Positions 36,461 to 46,943 of a stretch of 64,000 nucleotides of DNA are shown here, one piece after another. The translations under genes and the position numbers were made by a program. This DNA comes from Herbaspirillum sp. RTI4 (GTDB taxonomy: Bacteria > Pseudomonadota > Gammaproteobacteria > Burkholderiales > Burkholderiaceae_D). The stretch's first letter is position 1; every line of letters begins with the position of its first letter. The stretch lies in the NCBI RefSeq assembly GCF_034313965.1, contig NZ_JAVIWQ010000002.1, positions 310,001 through 374,000 on the forward strand, given 5' to 3'. A model generated the notes under the pieces. It saw only the letters and a list, made by a program, of their open reading frames with translations, had not been told where the DNA came from and did not search any database.

Positions 36461-37825
36461 CGTCACCAAAGGCAGTTCAATCACAAACTCTGCGCCACCC
36501 TCAGGATGATTGCGCGCATACAGTTTTCCAGCATGCTGCTCAATAATCCCGTAACTAATGGAAAGGCCCAGACCCGTGCCTTTGCCTACCGGCTTCGTCG
36601 TGAAGAACGGATCAAATATGCGCGACAGATGGTCCGGAAAAATGCCGCTGCCATTGTCATGCAGGAAGATAGAAACAAGCTGATCGTTCGTTTGCGCAGT
36701 AATCCATAACTGCGGCGCGGCGGTACGGGTATCTGATGCCGCATCGCAGGCATTCTGGATAAGATTCATCACCACTTGCAATAATTTCCCCGTATTTCCC
36801 ATCACGAACAATTCTGCACCTGGCGTCCAGTGCACCGTAAAGGTAGGCGCAGCGCCCTTCCCTATCCAATGAATGGCTCGCTCAATGACTCCGTTCAGAT
36901 CAAGCTTGCTTTGCTCGTCACGATCAACCGCAGAAAATCGCTTGAGACCATTAACGATATCCGTGGTGCGCTGAGCCCCTTCCAGAGTGCCTTCGATCAA
37001 GGAGGGCAGATCATTGAGGATGTGATCGATGCGCAACTTCTCACGCATCGGTGCCGCCACCGCATTGGGCGCACTCTCATGCAGTGTTGCCACGTACAAG
37101 GCCAGCCGTTCGCTATACCGCTTTAAGGCATGCACATTACCCAGCACGAAACTGATGGGATTATTCAACTCATGGGCGACGCCCGCCACCAGTCGACCGA
37201 GCGACGCCATTTTTTCTGAATGGAGTAATTGCTGCTGAGTGCGCTTGAGTTCCTCATGGGTTTCACTCAACTCTTGATAAGCACGCTTGATTTCCCCCAT
37301 CGGGCGACCCACAAACACATAACCGGCATGTTTGCCCGCACCATCGAGTCGCTGCGTACAATTCACATCGACCTGCATCGGCCCGTGCAGCGGATGGATC
37401 AGATTAATCTCCACTACCTTGCTCATGCGCTGCGGCGTAGTTTGCTCAATCACCTGTCGAATGCAGTCAATGCTCGCAGAGTCCGCCAGCAACTTGTAGA
37501 TCGACATCCCATGCAAAGCCGATTGGTCCAGCCCGGTCAGTTCGCGCAGGGCGGTATTGGTTTCTTCAATGTCGCCAATCCGATTACAGGCAACCAACAC
37601 ATCCGACATCGCCGACAGTACGCTCACAATAAATTGCTGTGAACTTTCCAGCTGCTCGTTTTTTTCCTCCAAAACGATTTCGTCATTGACCAGCTGCGAA
37701 TACACCTCATCCATTTTCTGGATCACCTCCATCCACGTCGCCTCGTCGATACCTTCGACCTGTGATGGCCGAACATCGGGGCTTGGGGGGGGCGCTTCTG
37801 CAGAAATCAATTCAGTATGAGACAT
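36452..37825 (-). CDS. hoxJ: Hydrogenase-regulating sensor histidine kinase HoxJ/HupT
   Basis: 457 residues, cytosolic, no transmembrane segment. An N-terminal helical region and PAS domain (about 60-175) precede the H-box with His218 ('[17 protein letters not shown]'), then the N-box ('[10 protein letters not shown]'), G1 ('DNGSGIF'), F ('FDPFFTTK') and G2 ('GKGTGLGLS'). In Cupriavidus and Rhodobacter, HoxJ/HupT forms a complex with the H2-sensing hydrogenase and controls HoxA/HupR phosphorylation. It is the last gene of the operon, after hoxC. All kinase motifs look intact, so the H2 sensor chain is probably functional. Confidence 0.9.
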   Translation of the reverse strand: MSHTELISAEAPPPSPDVRPSQVEGIDEATWMEVIQKMDEVYSQLVNDEIVLEEKNEQLESSQQFIVSVLSAMSDVLVACNRIGDIEETNTALRELTGLDQSALHGMSIYKLLADSASIDCIRQVIEQTTPQRMSKVVEINLIHPLHGPMQVDVNCTQRLDGAGKHAGYVFVGRPMGEIKRAYQELSETHEELKRTQQQLLHSEKMASLGRLVAGVAHELNNPISFVLGNVHALKRYSERLALYVATLHESAPNAVAAPMREKLRIDHILNDLPSLIEGTLEGAQRTTDIVNGLKRFSAVDRDEQSKLDLNGVIERAIHWIGKGAAPTFTVHWTPGAELFVMGNTGKLLQVVMNLIQNACDAASDTRTAAPQLWITAQTNDQLVSIFLHDNGSGIFPDHLSRIFDPFFTTKPVGKGTGLGLSISYGIIEQHAGKLYARNHPEGGAEFVIELPLVTAN

Positions 37826-37875
37826 GCTTTTAATCCGGCAAGTAGATCAAGATTTAGTCGGCGGCGATACTTTCA

Positions 37876-37927
37876 GGTAGCACACTCAATTGGCTCACTC
37901 AGTTGCCACACTCAGTTGTCAAACTCA
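37876..37927 (-). repeat. 13 bp tandem repeats at the hoxC stop codon
   Basis: Four 13 bp units on the - strand: TGAGTTTGACAAC, TGAGTGTGGCAAC, TGAGTGAGCCAAT, TGAGTGTGCTACC. The first three bases of unit 1 are the hoxC stop codon. They fill about half of the 99 bp hoxC-hoxJ spacer. Confidence 0.85.
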
Positions 37928-39385
37928 ATGCACCGTGCACACCATGCACGGATCAAATGAACGCACGATATGCTGCACCGACACCGGCGTATCTTCACCC
38001 GGCAAAACCGCCGCACCGACCAATGCCGCTTCCAGTGCGCCGGGAACGCCTTGCGCATCTCGCGGTGAAAAATTCCAGGATGTCGGTGCAATGATTTGGT
38101 AATTGGAAATTTTTCCTTTACGAATCGCGATCCAGTGCCCCAGACTACCGCGCGCTGCTTCCGTCAAGCCCATACCGACCGCATCATCGGGTAGGGCATG
38201 CGCGACAAAGTAAGGCTCATCGGTACGCAGATTTTTTATCCACTCTTCCATGGCAGGCACAACCCGAGCCAACTCCAGCAAGCGTGCCAGCACTCGGGTG
38301 TACACCGTCCCGCCGCAACGCATCGCCGCATCGCGTATCAGTGGATGCGCATCCACCAGTTGCCTTGCCAAAGCCCCTGTTTCAATCACGCGACCATCCA
38401 GTCGCGGCGCCTTGTTCCAGGTATAGGCATCGGGCTTGTCGATATCCGGCACAGTCAGCCCATCAGCGGGATGACGCGCACCACCTGCATCAGAGAGCCA
38501 GGCATGCGTCGCATCTTCGCTAATACTATCGGTGTCGAGTGCCTGCACTTTATCGCTCACCTGGTCCCAGATTCCGCGTGCAAAAGTCAGGCCGCCATCC
38601 GGCGAGGGATACGAACCATTGGACATATACCGGCCCGGGCCCGGGCCCATCCGGTCTAATTCAAGTTGCCATGCCAGCGTCAGAAACAAGCGGAAATCGC
38701 CGCTGTCCGGTGCCGCCGTCGCATACCATTGTCGCAGTGCTGCTTCACTGTCGATGGCAGAGATCTGCTCCAGTGGCGCAGCAAACAGTGTCTGCTCCAG
38801 AAAGGCCCTGAATTCACGCACCCGCGCCAGCAGTCGCACCCGTTCTGCCGCTTCCACCGCGCGCGATGAACCCGTCGGCTGGATCGACTGCGTATGCGGC
38901 CATTTCCCGCCGAGTGTGCCGAGCAAGGTGAACAAACGCTGACGCGCTGCAAGCGCCAACCGTGCGTGACGTCCCTGCATCGCGGTGAATCGATCTTGCA
39001 CTGCTGCATGCCACGGCTGTTGCGCGTAAACAGGGCGGGCAAAGTCAGGCATGAAAAAGAGATAGAAATGCGTCAGATGATCGGCCATGTTTTCCGTGGC
39101 CAACATCAGATTGGTCACACGCGCACCATTTGGCGGCGGCGTCACGCCCATAGCATCGGCGAGCGCGCGGGCCGATGCGACCGACTGCGATACGGAGCAA
39201 ATGCCGCAAATGCGCGGCACATAAATCAGCGCATCCATCGCCGGCTTCTTCAACAAAATCTGCTCGAAGCCGCGATACATAGGCGAATTGATATGCGCGC
39301 TCTGAACCTGGCCATCGACCACTTCCAGACGCACTTCGAGATCACCCTCTACCCGATTAAACGGGCCGACAATCAATCGCGCCAT
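37925..39385 (-). CDS. hoxC: Regulatory (H2-sensing) [NiFe] hydrogenase large subunit
   Basis: 486 residues. The N-terminal nickel motif is RICGIC (Cys60, Cys63) and the C-terminal one DPCMVC (Cys480, Cys483). The protein ends at His486 directly after the DPCMVCTVH motif, with no cleavable extension. That is the hallmark of HoxC/HupV sensors, which need no endopeptidase. It pairs with HoxB, 7 bp upstream. It should bind H2 in the cytosol and signal to HoxJ. Confidence 0.95.
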   Translation of the reverse strand: MARLIVGPFNRVEGDLEVRLEVVDGQVQSAHINSPMYRGFEQILLKKPAMDALIYVPRICGICSVSQSVASARALADAMGVTPPPNGARVTNLMLATENMADHLTHFYLFFMPDFARPVYAQQPWHAAVQDRFTAMQGRHARLALAARQRLFTLLGTLGGKWPHTQSIQPTGSSRAVEAAERVRLLARVREFRAFLEQTLFAAPLEQISAIDSEAALRQWYATAAPDSGDFRLFLTLAWQLELDRMGPGPGRYMSNGSYPSPDGGLTFARGIWDQVSDKVQALDTDSISEDATHAWLSDAGGARHPADGLTVPDIDKPDAYTWNKAPRLDGRVIETGALARQLVDAHPLIRDAAMRCGGTVYTRVLARLLELARVVPAMEEWIKNLRTDEPYFVAHALPDDAVGMGLTEAARGSLGHWIAIRKGKISNYQIIAPTSWNFSPRDAQGVPGALEAALVGAAVLPGEDTPVSVQHIVRSFDPCMVCTVH

Positions 39386-39392
39386 AAGAACC

Positions 39393-40424
39393 TCATTTCA
39401 ATCGGGTCTTGCGAATAGCCGGCAAAATTTTCAGATGATCCGCTGTCGCGTTTTCTCTCACGCGCTTGGGCGTTGCCGATTTTGAAAGCGAGGCCAGCGC
39501 GACAAACCAGGCCTTCGGCATATCGGTCGGCAGGCCGATGGGAATACCGGCAATTTTTGGCGTGACATGAAAAGAATGGCCCGGCTCTTCGAATCCCGGT
39601 TCGGTGCAACTGATGCAGGCGTAACCGCCACGGGTGCAGGAACCGTCTCCATTCCACAGGCGCGTGTTGCAGTCGGCATGCACTTGCGTACCCTTGCAGC
39701 CCATGTTTTCCATCATGCAGCCCAGATCGGATGGCTTTTCGGCGCTGGCCTTGAACTCATAATATTCATTACGGGTGCAGCCGTGGTGCACCAGATGATC
39801 GGCGTAAAAACGCGGTCGTCCAAGCGCGTCCATCTGGCTCGCATCGAACAGATCGGCCGCTAGCGCCATCAGCGTTTCCAGCACCCAGTTCGGATGGGTC
39901 GGACAACCCGCCACATTGATAACCGGCAAGCCGGTACCTGAGCGATAAGCTGCACCCAGCAAGCCACCGATCTGATCGCCTTCATATTGCAAACCGCAGG
40001 CATCGGTAGGATTGCCACCTGCCGCAGTAATCCCGCCATAAGCAGCACAGGTGCCGACCGCCACCGTGTAATGAGCGACAGCCGCCAGAGCCTGCACCCA
40101 TTCAATCATCGGCTTGCCAGTACCTGCCAGTATATGAAACCGCCCGGTTCCATTGGGCCCGCGCAACATCGATCCTTCCACGCAAAGCGCGTGCAGGGGA
40201 ATGCGTCCGTCTATGCAAGCCTGCATGATGCGCACGGCATCGGCACCGCTCTCGATCGACAGCGATGGATGCCACAGCATGTTGATGTCTGCATCACTCA
40301 ACGCGCCGAAAAAATCCGGCGTGTCCGCGCACAACAAGGACATGCTGCAACCGCCACAGCCGCCAGACTGCAGCCATAGCACGTTGAAAGCGGGGGTCTT
40401 GCGGGAAAATGTTTCTGAAGCCAT
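39393..40424 (-). CDS. hoxB: Regulatory [NiFe] hydrogenase small subunit
   Basis: 343 residues of the hydrogenase small-subunit family with Cys23/Cys26 ('SGGCGGCSMS') for the proximal cluster, and 'GTCAAYGGI', 'AGCPTHPNW' and the Cys-rich C-terminal region ('GCMMENMGCKGTQ', 'CNTRLWNGDGSC', 'ACISCTEPGF') for the others. No twin-arginine signal and no membrane anchor, as expected for the cytosolic HoxB/HupU. Its start overlaps the hoxA stop. Confidence 0.94.
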   Translation of the reverse strand: MASETFSRKTPAFNVLWLQSGGCGGCSMSLLCADTPDFFGALSDADINMLWHPSLSIESGADAVRIMQACIDGRIPLHALCVEGSMLRGPNGTGRFHILAGTGKPMIEWVQALAAVAHYTVAVGTCAAYGGITAAGGNPTDACGLQYEGDQIGGLLGAAYRSGTGLPVINVAGCPTHPNWVLETLMALAADLFDASQMDALGRPRFYADHLVHHGCTRNEYYEFKASAEKPSDLGCMMENMGCKGTQVHADCNTRLWNGDGSCTRGGYACISCTEPGFEEPGHSFHVTPKIAGIPIGLPTDMPKAWFVALASLSKSATPKRVRENATADHLKILPAIRKTRLK

Positions 40425-41899
40425 TATTTTTTCTCCAGTCCCAACCGTAGCATTTTATTTCTCAATCCAACCCGCGACAGGCCCAACTCCTTGGCCGAGT
40501 GTGTTTTATTCCAACGAAATCGCAGCAGGGTTTCTTTAAGAATGGCCGCCTCAACCACTTCCAGTCGCTCCTGCAAGGTGCCGGTTTGACGCATGCCGCT
40601 TATCCCTGCCGCCGCCTCTATGCCGGCTGTCATCGCAGGATGACCTTGCAGCACTTTGCTGGAAAATGCCTGCGCATCAATCTCTGCGTTTTCATTGAGC
40701 GTCAAAGTAAGCGCCCGATAAATTTCGTTGCGCAACTCACGGACATTGCCCGGCCAAGGGTAAGTGATCAGGCTCGCCATTGCATCCGGCGCAAAACGTC
40801 GCGCTGGCATTTTGAGTTCCTGTGAGGCCTGTGCCAGTAAGGCCTCAGCAATCGGTACGATATCGCCAGGACGTTCGCGCAGCGGTGGCATGGTCAGTGT
40901 CATGCCGGCCAGTCGATAATACAAATCTTGCCGGAAGCGGCCAGCATGCACTTCCTGCTCCAGATCCCTATGCGTGGCTGCAATCACGCGCACATTGATG
41001 GGAATCGTTCGCGTACCGCCAACCGGACGCACTTCCCCTTCCTGCAATACCCGTAACAACTTGACCTGAAACGCGTGAGAAGTGTCGCCGATTTCGTCCA
41101 GAAATACGGTGCCGCCATCGGCGCGCTGAAAAATGCCGATATGGTCCTCATACGCGCCGGTAAAGGAACCGCGCTTATGACCGAACAATTCGGACTCGAG
41201 CAGATTGTCCGCTATCGCACCACAGTTCTCGATGACGAACATCGCCTCCGCACGCGGACTTGCATAATGTATGGCCCGTGCCAGCAACTCTTTCCCCGTG
41301 CCCGATTCGCCCAGTACCACGACCGATAAATCATAACGGGCCACGCGCGCGGCCAATTCGCAAATGCCATCCATAGGACTGCCCGCCACACGGATAATGC
41401 GGTCGAAATCGAAAGTGGATTTTAAGAGCGTGCGTTTGCCTTCCGCACGCGCACGCAATACCGAGGTGCTGGTGCGCAGTTCCAGATCGAGGCGATGCAT
41501 GTCGAGCTGCAAGATACGCGCTTCTACTGCGCCACGCACGGCGTCCAGCAGATGATCCGGCATCCAGGGTTTGAGAACGTATTGATAAATGCCCGCATCG
41601 TTGATGCCGGCAATAATGTCTTCGGTGTCGGTGTAGCCTGAGATGATGATACGCACCACATCCGGCCAGCGCTCGCGCACTTCCTTGAGAAGCTGCACGC
41701 CGGTCGTTCCCGGCATGCGCTGATCGCACAAAATCACTGCTATTTCATGCTGCGAGAGCAAGGCCCGCGCCTCCTCGGCAGAGCCCGCCATCAACACCGT
41801 GAAATCTTCTTCCAAGGTGCGCCGAATGGCGTCCTGCGAGCCTTTTTCATCGTCAACGACAAGAACCGTCGGCAGGCTGCTTCCCTCAGAATTATTCAT
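40424..41899 (-). CDS. hoxA: Sigma54-dependent response regulator HoxA/HupR
   Basis: 491 residues from the ATG at 41899; a longer frame to 41962 is possible. Receiver domain with phospho-acceptor Asp59 ('VILCDQRMPG'), AAA+ domain with 'GESGTGKE' (Walker A), GSFTGA (the sigma54-contact loop, normally GAFTGA) and 'GGTVFLDEIGD' (Walker B), then a Fis-type helix-turn-helix ('KTHSAKELGLSRVGLRNKM'). HoxA activates hydrogenase operons; two fitting -24/-12 promoters are read in this window. It lies 169 bp after hypE, so a separate promoter is possible. Confidence 0.93.
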   Translation of the reverse strand: MNNSEGSSLPTVLVVDDEKGSQDAIRRTLEEDFTVLMAGSAEEARALLSQHEIAVILCDQRMPGTTGVQLLKEVRERWPDVVRIIISGYTDTEDIIAGINDAGIYQYVLKPWMPDHLLDAVRGAVEARILQLDMHRLDLELRTSTSVLRARAEGKRTLLKSTFDFDRIIRVAGSPMDGICELAARVARYDLSVVVLGESGTGKELLARAIHYASPRAEAMFVIENCGAIADNLLESELFGHKRGSFTGAYEDHIGIFQRADGGTVFLDEIGDTSHAFQVKLLRVLQEGEVRPVGGTRTIPINVRVIAATHRDLEQEVHAGRFRQDLYYRLAGMTLTMPPLRERPGDIVPIAEALLAQASQELKMPARRFAPDAMASLITYPWPGNVRELRNEIYRALTLTLNENAEIDAQAFSSKVLQGHPAMTAGIEAAAGISGMRQTGTLQERLEVVEAAILKETLLRFRWNKTHSAKELGLSRVGLRNKMLRLGLEKK

Positions 41900-42068
41900 A
41901 TGTAGACGCCGGATTTCTTCAAAATAGCATTGCGATGTATCGCCAGATGGCGTGGCGTCCATGCATGCGGCGTCTTATGTACAAAATCATAACGCGCAAT
42001 AGGCGCGCCGGGGTGAAATGAAAAAAATGGCGATACATTCAAAAGCATGAAAAACGCCAGACGCAGGT

Positions 42069-43121
42069 TTAGCAGATGCGTGGCAGCTGTTCGCCGGACA
42101 ACCAGTCAACAACGCGGCGGCCGCCAAAACGCGTACGCATTTGCACGAAGCCATGCGGGTCATCGGTGACCGTGCCAATCCGAGCTGCTTGCGCGCCCAA
42201 GGGATGCGTGCGCATGGTCGCCAGCAGTAACCCGGCATCTTCAGGAGCGCAGATCGCAATCAGCTTGCCTTCATTAGCGACGTACAAGGGATCGAGTCCC
42301 AGAAATTCACAGGCCGCATCCACTTGCGCAGAAATCGGAATCGCTGCCTCGTCCAGCATCATGCCGACACCGGACTGCTTGGCGATTTCATTGAGCGTGG
42401 TAGCCAAACCGCCGCGTGTAGGATCGCGCAAAACATGTACTCCGCTCACGGCCGCCAACATATGCGCCACCAGTCCATGCAGAGCAGCGGTATCGGATTT
42501 AATTTCCGTTTCGAAATCGAGAGATTCGCGCTTGGACATGATGGCCACACCATGATCGCCCATCGTTCCTGAAACCAGAATCACATCACCGGGACGCGCT
42601 GCGGCACCGTCGATCACAATCCCCGACGGAATCACGCCCACACCGGTCGTCGTGATGAATACGCCATCACCTTTGCCGCGTTCCACTACCTTAGTATCAC
42701 CGGTCACGATAGACACGCCGGCCTCCCGCGCCGCCTGTGCCATCGATTCGACAATGCGTTTCAAATCCGCCAGCGGAAAGCCTTCTTCAATAATAAAACT
42801 GGCGGCAAGATAAAGCGGCTTAGCGCCGGACATGGCGACATCATTGATGGTGCCATGCACCGAGAGACAACCAATATCGCCGCCCGGGAAAAATAAGGGC
42901 GACACTACATGCCCATCGGTTGCCATCACCATGCGGCCTACTGGCGCGGCAAAGCTGGCCTGATCGTTACCCTGACGCAGCCACTCATTGTCGAAGGCGA
43001 CAAGAAACAACTCTTCGATGAGCTGGGCCGACGCACGACCACCCGCGCCATGCCCCATATCAATACAGCCTTTTTTGAAATCCAGCGATCTGACGTAGCT
43101 TTTTTTAACGATCGTGTTCAT
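42069..43121 (-). CDS. hypE: Hydrogenase maturation protein HypE
   Basis: 350 residues of the PurM/AIR synthase-like family: 'MGHGAGGRASAQLIEELF' ATP region, 'DGHVVSPLFFPGGDIG', 'DPTRGGLATTLNEIA' and the C-terminal 'PRIC' whose last Cys carries the thiocyanate that becomes the cyanide ligands. Works with HypF. Overlaps hypD by 4 bp. Confidence 0.95.
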   Translation of the reverse strand: MNTIVKKSYVRSLDFKKGCIDMGHGAGGRASAQLIEELFLVAFDNEWLRQGNDQASFAAPVGRMVMATDGHVVSPLFFPGGDIGCLSVHGTINDVAMSGAKPLYLAASFIIEEGFPLADLKRIVESMAQAAREAGVSIVTGDTKVVERGKGDGVFITTTGVGVIPSGIVIDGAAARPGDVILVSGTMGDHGVAIMSKRESLDFETEIKSDTAALHGLVAHMLAAVSGVHVLRDPTRGGLATTLNEIAKQSGVGMMLDEAAIPISAQVDAACEFLGLDPLYVANEGKLIAICAPEDAGLLLATMRTHPLGAQAARIGTVTDDPHGFVQMRTRFGGRRVVDWLSGEQLPRIC

Positions 43122-44257
43122 GCGGCTACCACGGCAATATCCTTGAAGCGGCCATACGAATAATGCGCCGCGCAGGCGCCTTCACTCGATACCATGCAGG
43201 AACCCATAGGATTTTCCGGCGTACACACCGTGCCGAATATTTTGCAATCGGCCGGTTCTTTCACCCCGCGCAAAATCGCACCACATTCACATGCCTTGTT
43301 GTCAGGCACAGGCTTGTAAGCCAGGTCATAACGGGTTTCGGCATCGAAACGCGCATACGTGGATCGGATGCGCAAGGCGCTGAACGGCACCTCGCCCAAT
43401 CCACGCCACTCAAAAGAGGGACGCAGTTCAAACACCTCGGCCACCATTGCCTGCGCGCGAAGATTGCCATGCGACGTTACCGCGCGCGTAAATTCATTTT
43501 CCACTTCACTGCGACCTTCATTGACCTGCCTAACCAGCATCAGAATCGCCTGCATCACATCAAGCGGCTCGAAACCGGCGATCACTACCGGCTTTTTATA
43601 CGCTTCTGCAAAATGCACATACGGTTCGGAACCGATCACGATGCTGACATGCGCAGGGCCGATGAAACCATCTATCGGTACGGTGCCGTAATCGCGCACT
43701 TCGGGCGATTCAAGAATATGCGTGATGGCAGACGGCGTCAGCACATGACAACAGAGAACGCTGAAATTATCGAGGCCGCGCGCGTATGCATCACGAATCA
43801 CCAATGCCGTCGGCGGGGTGGTGGTTTCAAAACCGATCGCAAAAAAAACCACTTCGCGATCCGGATTTTCCATTGCGATGCGCACCGCATCCATCGCCGA
43901 ATACACCATGCGAATATCGCCACCACGGGCCTTGGCCTTGGTCAGCGAGACCCCTCCGGAAGCCGGTACGCGCATGGTGTCGCCGTAAGTGCAGACGATT
44001 ACATTGCGCTCCAGCGCGAGGGTAAGCGCATGATCGATGCGGCCAATCGGCAGTACGCAAACCGGACAACCGGGGCCGTGAATCATGCGCACATTCGCTG
44101 GCAATAAATCACTGATGCCGTAACGCGAAATGGCGTGAGTATGGCCACCGCAAAATTCCATGAAACTGTACTTGCGTGCCGGATCTACCTCAGCCGCAAT
44201 ACGGTCGGCGATTTTTTGAGCGATGTCGCCATCGCGAAATTCGTTGATATATTTCAT
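43118..44257 (-). CDS. hypD: Hydrogenase maturation protein HypD
   Basis: 379 residues. 'FMEFCGGHTHAISRYGI' holds the catalytic Cys, 'GPGCPVCVLP' and the C-terminal Cys group ('KACECGAILRG', 'CKIFGTVCTP', 'GSCMVS') the [4Fe-4S] cluster. HypC-HypD assembles Fe(CN)2CO. Its start shares a base with the hypC stop. Confidence 0.95.
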   Translation of the reverse strand: MKYINEFRDGDIAQKIADRIAAEVDPARKYSFMEFCGGHTHAISRYGISDLLPANVRMIHGPGCPVCVLPIGRIDHALTLALERNVIVCTYGDTMRVPASGGVSLTKAKARGGDIRMVYSAMDAVRIAMENPDREVVFFAIGFETTTPPTALVIRDAYARGLDNFSVLCCHVLTPSAITHILESPEVRDYGTVPIDGFIGPAHVSIVIGSEPYVHFAEAYKKPVVIAGFEPLDVMQAILMLVRQVNEGRSEVENEFTRAVTSHGNLRAQAMVAEVFELRPSFEWRGLGEVPFSALRIRSTYARFDAETRYDLAYKPVPDNKACECGAILRGVKEPADCKIFGTVCTPENPMGSCMVSSEGACAAHYSYGRFKDIAVVAA

Positions 44258-44502
44258 TACAGAAAAACCTCCTCTGATCTGGCTTTGATCATTCCCAACT
44301 CACCAAATAAGGCCAGCGTACTCAGGGCTTCCTCCGCATCGAGTTTGCCAATCGCGTAGCCAACGTGCAGGATCACATAATCGCCTACTTCAACAGAATC
44401 GAGCAGTGCAATGGAAATTTCCTTGCGCACGCCATCGAGATCAATGACTGCCTGCTGATTCGGAAGTATTTCCACCACCAAAACCGGGATTGCTAAGCAC
44501 AT
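44257..44502 (-). CDS. hypC: Hydrogenase maturation chaperone HypC
   Basis: 81 residues beginning MCLAIP, with the essential Cys2, and 'GDYVILHVGYAIGKLD' in the beta-barrel core. It carries the Fe(CN)2CO unit to the large subunit precursor. Followed directly by hypD. Confidence 0.95.
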   Translation of the reverse strand: MCLAIPVLVVEILPNQQAVIDLDGVRKEISIALLDSVEVGDYVILHVGYAIGKLDAEEALSTLALFGELGMIKARSEEVFL

Positions 44503-44580
44503 TGGATTACCTCATTTAAAAATTATGGAGAAGTCCCTGATGAAGAGTGTTGAGTACCGTCCTTCGATGGCGCCACCCAG

Positions 44581-45774
44581 TCACATCATCAGCGGTTCCT
44601 GGTTTGCCAGAGCGCAATCCGCCTGCAATTGCTGCCGTGCTACCCACGCCTGACCAAGCGCCGAGCCACTATCCCCGCAAGAAACTGTTTTCGGTAGCAA
44701 TACCTTCAATCCGCGTCGGCTCAATCCTTTGACCAGGCGCTCAGTCAAAATGCGGTTGAAAAAACACCCTCCACCCAGTGCAATGATTTTTGCTCTGTGC
44801 AATCGAGCAGCCTGATCGGCCCACGCGATCAAGGCATCCGCCAATACCAGATGAAACAATACTGCGCCACGCGCTACGGTTTGCGGATCGCCACTATCCT
44901 CACAGGCAAACAAGTGCGCCAATAGCGGCAGCAAGTCGAGCTTGCCGTTAGCCTCCGGCACATAGCATCCGCTGTTCTCCGGCTCGCCATGCGCTACCAA
45001 ATAGTCTGCGGCCATTTTTTCCAATGCCATGGCCGCTTCGGCTTCAACACTTTGCTTGACGCTAATGCCGAGCGCACCCGCTGCGGCATCGAACCAGCGG
45101 CCTGCACCGGTGGTCTGCGGACAATTGAATCCGCGTTGCAGCATGGTCTGCACCGTGCGTGCGGCCATGACTCCGACACTGGCTGAAAATCTGCTCGCAA
45201 TTTCATCGCCGCGTCCCAATGCATGCAGCACTGCTGCCGCCATTCGCCACGGCTCACGCGCTGCCGCATCTCCCCCCGGCAATGCCAGCGCACCCAGATG
45301 GCCGATACGCCGCCATGAAGCTCCGTCTACCAATAACAGTTCCCCGCCCCAAGCCAGGCCATCCGTACCCAGCCCGACACCATCGAGCGCCAGACCGATT
45401 ACCGGCTCCTGCAATCCATATTCGGCCATCAACACACCGATGTGCGCATGATGATGTTGAACCGCCATTGCCGGCACACCGAGCTCTCCGGCAATCCGCT
45501 GCGCCAATCGCGTGCTGAAAAAATCCGGATGCAAATCATGCGCGACTGCAACGATAGAACCATTTGCCTGCACCACCAGTTGCGCCACTGACTGCTCCAG
45601 GGCCAGTCGATTAGCGGGGTCCCCCAGATCCCCATGCACGGGAGACCAACACACGCCGTCGCTGCGCAACAGACAGGCGGTATTTTTGAGCCAGGCACCG
45701 CAGGCGAGTATCGTCCTCGAAGCTGCGATTGACGTCGTTGTAGTCGATGGCAGAGGCTGAAACAAGATGCTCAA
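44581..45774 (-). CDS. hypF: Hydrogenase maturation carbamoyltransferase HypF, short form
   Basis: 397 residues, about half the usual HypF (about 750). It keeps the Kae1-like C-terminal domains: '[19 protein letters not shown]', '[14 protein letters not shown]', '[19 protein letters not shown]' and '[13 protein letters not shown]'. The acylphosphatase, zinc-finger and YrdC-like domains are missing. A short HypF1 in Cupriavidus necator is known to work, so this is probably functional and not a fragment. Its start overlaps hypB. Confidence 0.9.
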   Translation of the reverse strand: MSILFQPLPSTTTTSIAASRTILACGAWLKNTACLLRSDGVCWSPVHGDLGDPANRLALEQSVAQLVVQANGSIVAVAHDLHPDFFSTRLAQRIAGELGVPAMAVQHHHAHIGVLMAEYGLQEPVIGLALDGVGLGTDGLAWGGELLLVDGASWRRIGHLGALALPGGDAAAREPWRMAAAVLHALGRGDEIASRFSASVGVMAARTVQTMLQRGFNCPQTTGAGRWFDAAAGALGISVKQSVEAEAAMALEKMAADYLVAHGEPENSGCYVPEANGKLDLLPLLAHLFACEDSGDPQTVARGAVLFHLVLADALIAWADQAARLHRAKIIALGGGCFFNRILTERLVKGLSRRGLKVLLPKTVSCGDSGSALGQAWVARQQLQADCALANQEPLMM

Positions 45775-46850
45775 TCTCTTCCTGCTTGCGCTTTGAGTGC
45801 ATGTAATTCGTTTTCAAGAGCGGCAATACGGTCCGCCAATACTGGCGAAGAGGACGCTTCCGAACCGATCAAACTGCGGTGTCCTTCCTCAATCCAGTCC
45901 AGCCATGCCGACATGCCCTGTCCGTTCGACGCGGATAACTGCAACACTTCAATTTGCGGATTAACACGCTTGGCATACTCAATGCAGCGCGCCACATCGA
46001 ATTGCAGATAGGGCAATAAATCAGTCTTGTTGAGCACCATCAAACGGGCTGCGGCAAACATGTCGGGATACTTGAGCGGCTTGTCCTCGCCTTCCGTCAC
46101 CGACAAAATCACGACTTTCGCCGACTCGCCCAAATCCCACATCGCCGGACAGACCAGGTTGCCCACATTTTCAATGAATAGAATGCCGCCCTGATGATTA
46201 CCCTCATCAAGACCGCTTGTTTCCGCATGATCGTCGTGGTGGTGATGGTGATGATGCAAAGGCAGACGCGAGAATGCATCACTGACCATCAACGCATCCA
46301 GGTGACAACCTTTGCCGGTGTTGATCTGAATGGCCGGTGCGCCTGTTGCGCGTATGCGGTCTGCATCATGGCTAGTCTGTTGATCGCCTTCAATCACGGC
46401 AACCGGCAAATCGCCGGCGCGCAGTTTCAATGCTTCGATGGTGGCGCAGAGCAGCGTGGTTTTTCCCGATCCGGGGCTGGATACCAGATTGAGCGCAAGA
46501 ATGCCGTGCCCGGAAAAATGCTCCCGGTTATGCGCTGCATGGCGATTGTTTTCACCCAGCACATCCTGCTCCAGACGAATCGCGCGCGACTGACTCATTC
46601 CCGGCACCGATACCTTCGCCAGTCCGGCACCGAAATGCAGATCGCCGCTCGCTGCATCGACCGCCACATGCTCATGTGAATGGCTGTGCTTCGCATGACG
46701 GGAAGCTTCATCATGCGCATGTCCATGTGCATGACTATGGATGTGACCATGCGCATGGTCGTGGTCATGCTCATGTACTGAGTCTTCATGCTGCATTAGT
46801 CCCGATTGGCCGGGGCCTTCTTCCTTACTGCATCCGCAAACAACACACAT
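45771..46850 (-). CDS. hypB: Hydrogenase nickel incorporation GTPase HypB, with two His-rich regions
   Basis: 359 residues. An N-terminal CxxCGC motif (Cys2, Cys5, Cys7), a His-rich store (about 21-62), then the GTPase domain: Walker A 'SPGSGKTT' (about 125-132), 'EGDQQTSHD' and the metal-binding 'GCHLDA' (Cys182, His183). Unusually, a second His-rich insert (about 199-219, seven His at 199-205) interrupts the G domain just before '[16 protein letters not shown]'. HypB delivers nickel with HypA. A good AGGAG precedes the ATG. Confidence 0.95.
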   Translation of the reverse strand: MCVVCGCSKEEGPGQSGLMQHEDSVHEHDHDHAHGHIHSHAHGHAHDEASRHAKHSHSHEHVAVDAASGDLHFGAGLAKVSVPGMSQSRAIRLEQDVLGENNRHAAHNREHFSGHGILALNLVSSPGSGKTTLLCATIEALKLRAGDLPVAVIEGDQQTSHDADRIRATGAPAIQINTGKGCHLDALMVSDAFSRLPLHHHHHHHDDHAETSGLDEGNHQGGILFIENVGNLVCPAMWDLGESAKVVILSVTEGEDKPLKYPDMFAAARLMVLNKTDLLPYLQFDVARCIEYAKRVNPQIEVLQLSASNGQGMSAWLDWIEEGHRSLIGSEASSSPVLADRIAALENELHALKAQAGRD

Positions 46851-46915
46851 AATTTATCTCCTGTTTGATTGCGATGTGGCTTATGTAGCCATGCGGCTTA
46901 TGCATTCCCTCATGT

Positions 46916-46943
46916 ATCGTCCACCATCAATCGTCCACCATCA
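46916..46943 (-). repeat. 14 bp tandem duplication at the hypA stop codon
   Basis: TGATGGTGGACGAT occurs twice in tandem on the - strand (46943-46930 and 46929-46916). The second copy begins exactly with the hypA stop TGA. A further imperfect 17 bp repeat (CATAAGCC-type) lies between here and hypB. Confidence 0.9.

Noticed and set aside
37925..40424. hoxB/hoxC as a membrane-bound uptake hydrogenase
   Set aside because: No twin-arginine signal on the small subunit, no C-terminal anchor, and the large subunit ends at its last His without a cleavable tail.
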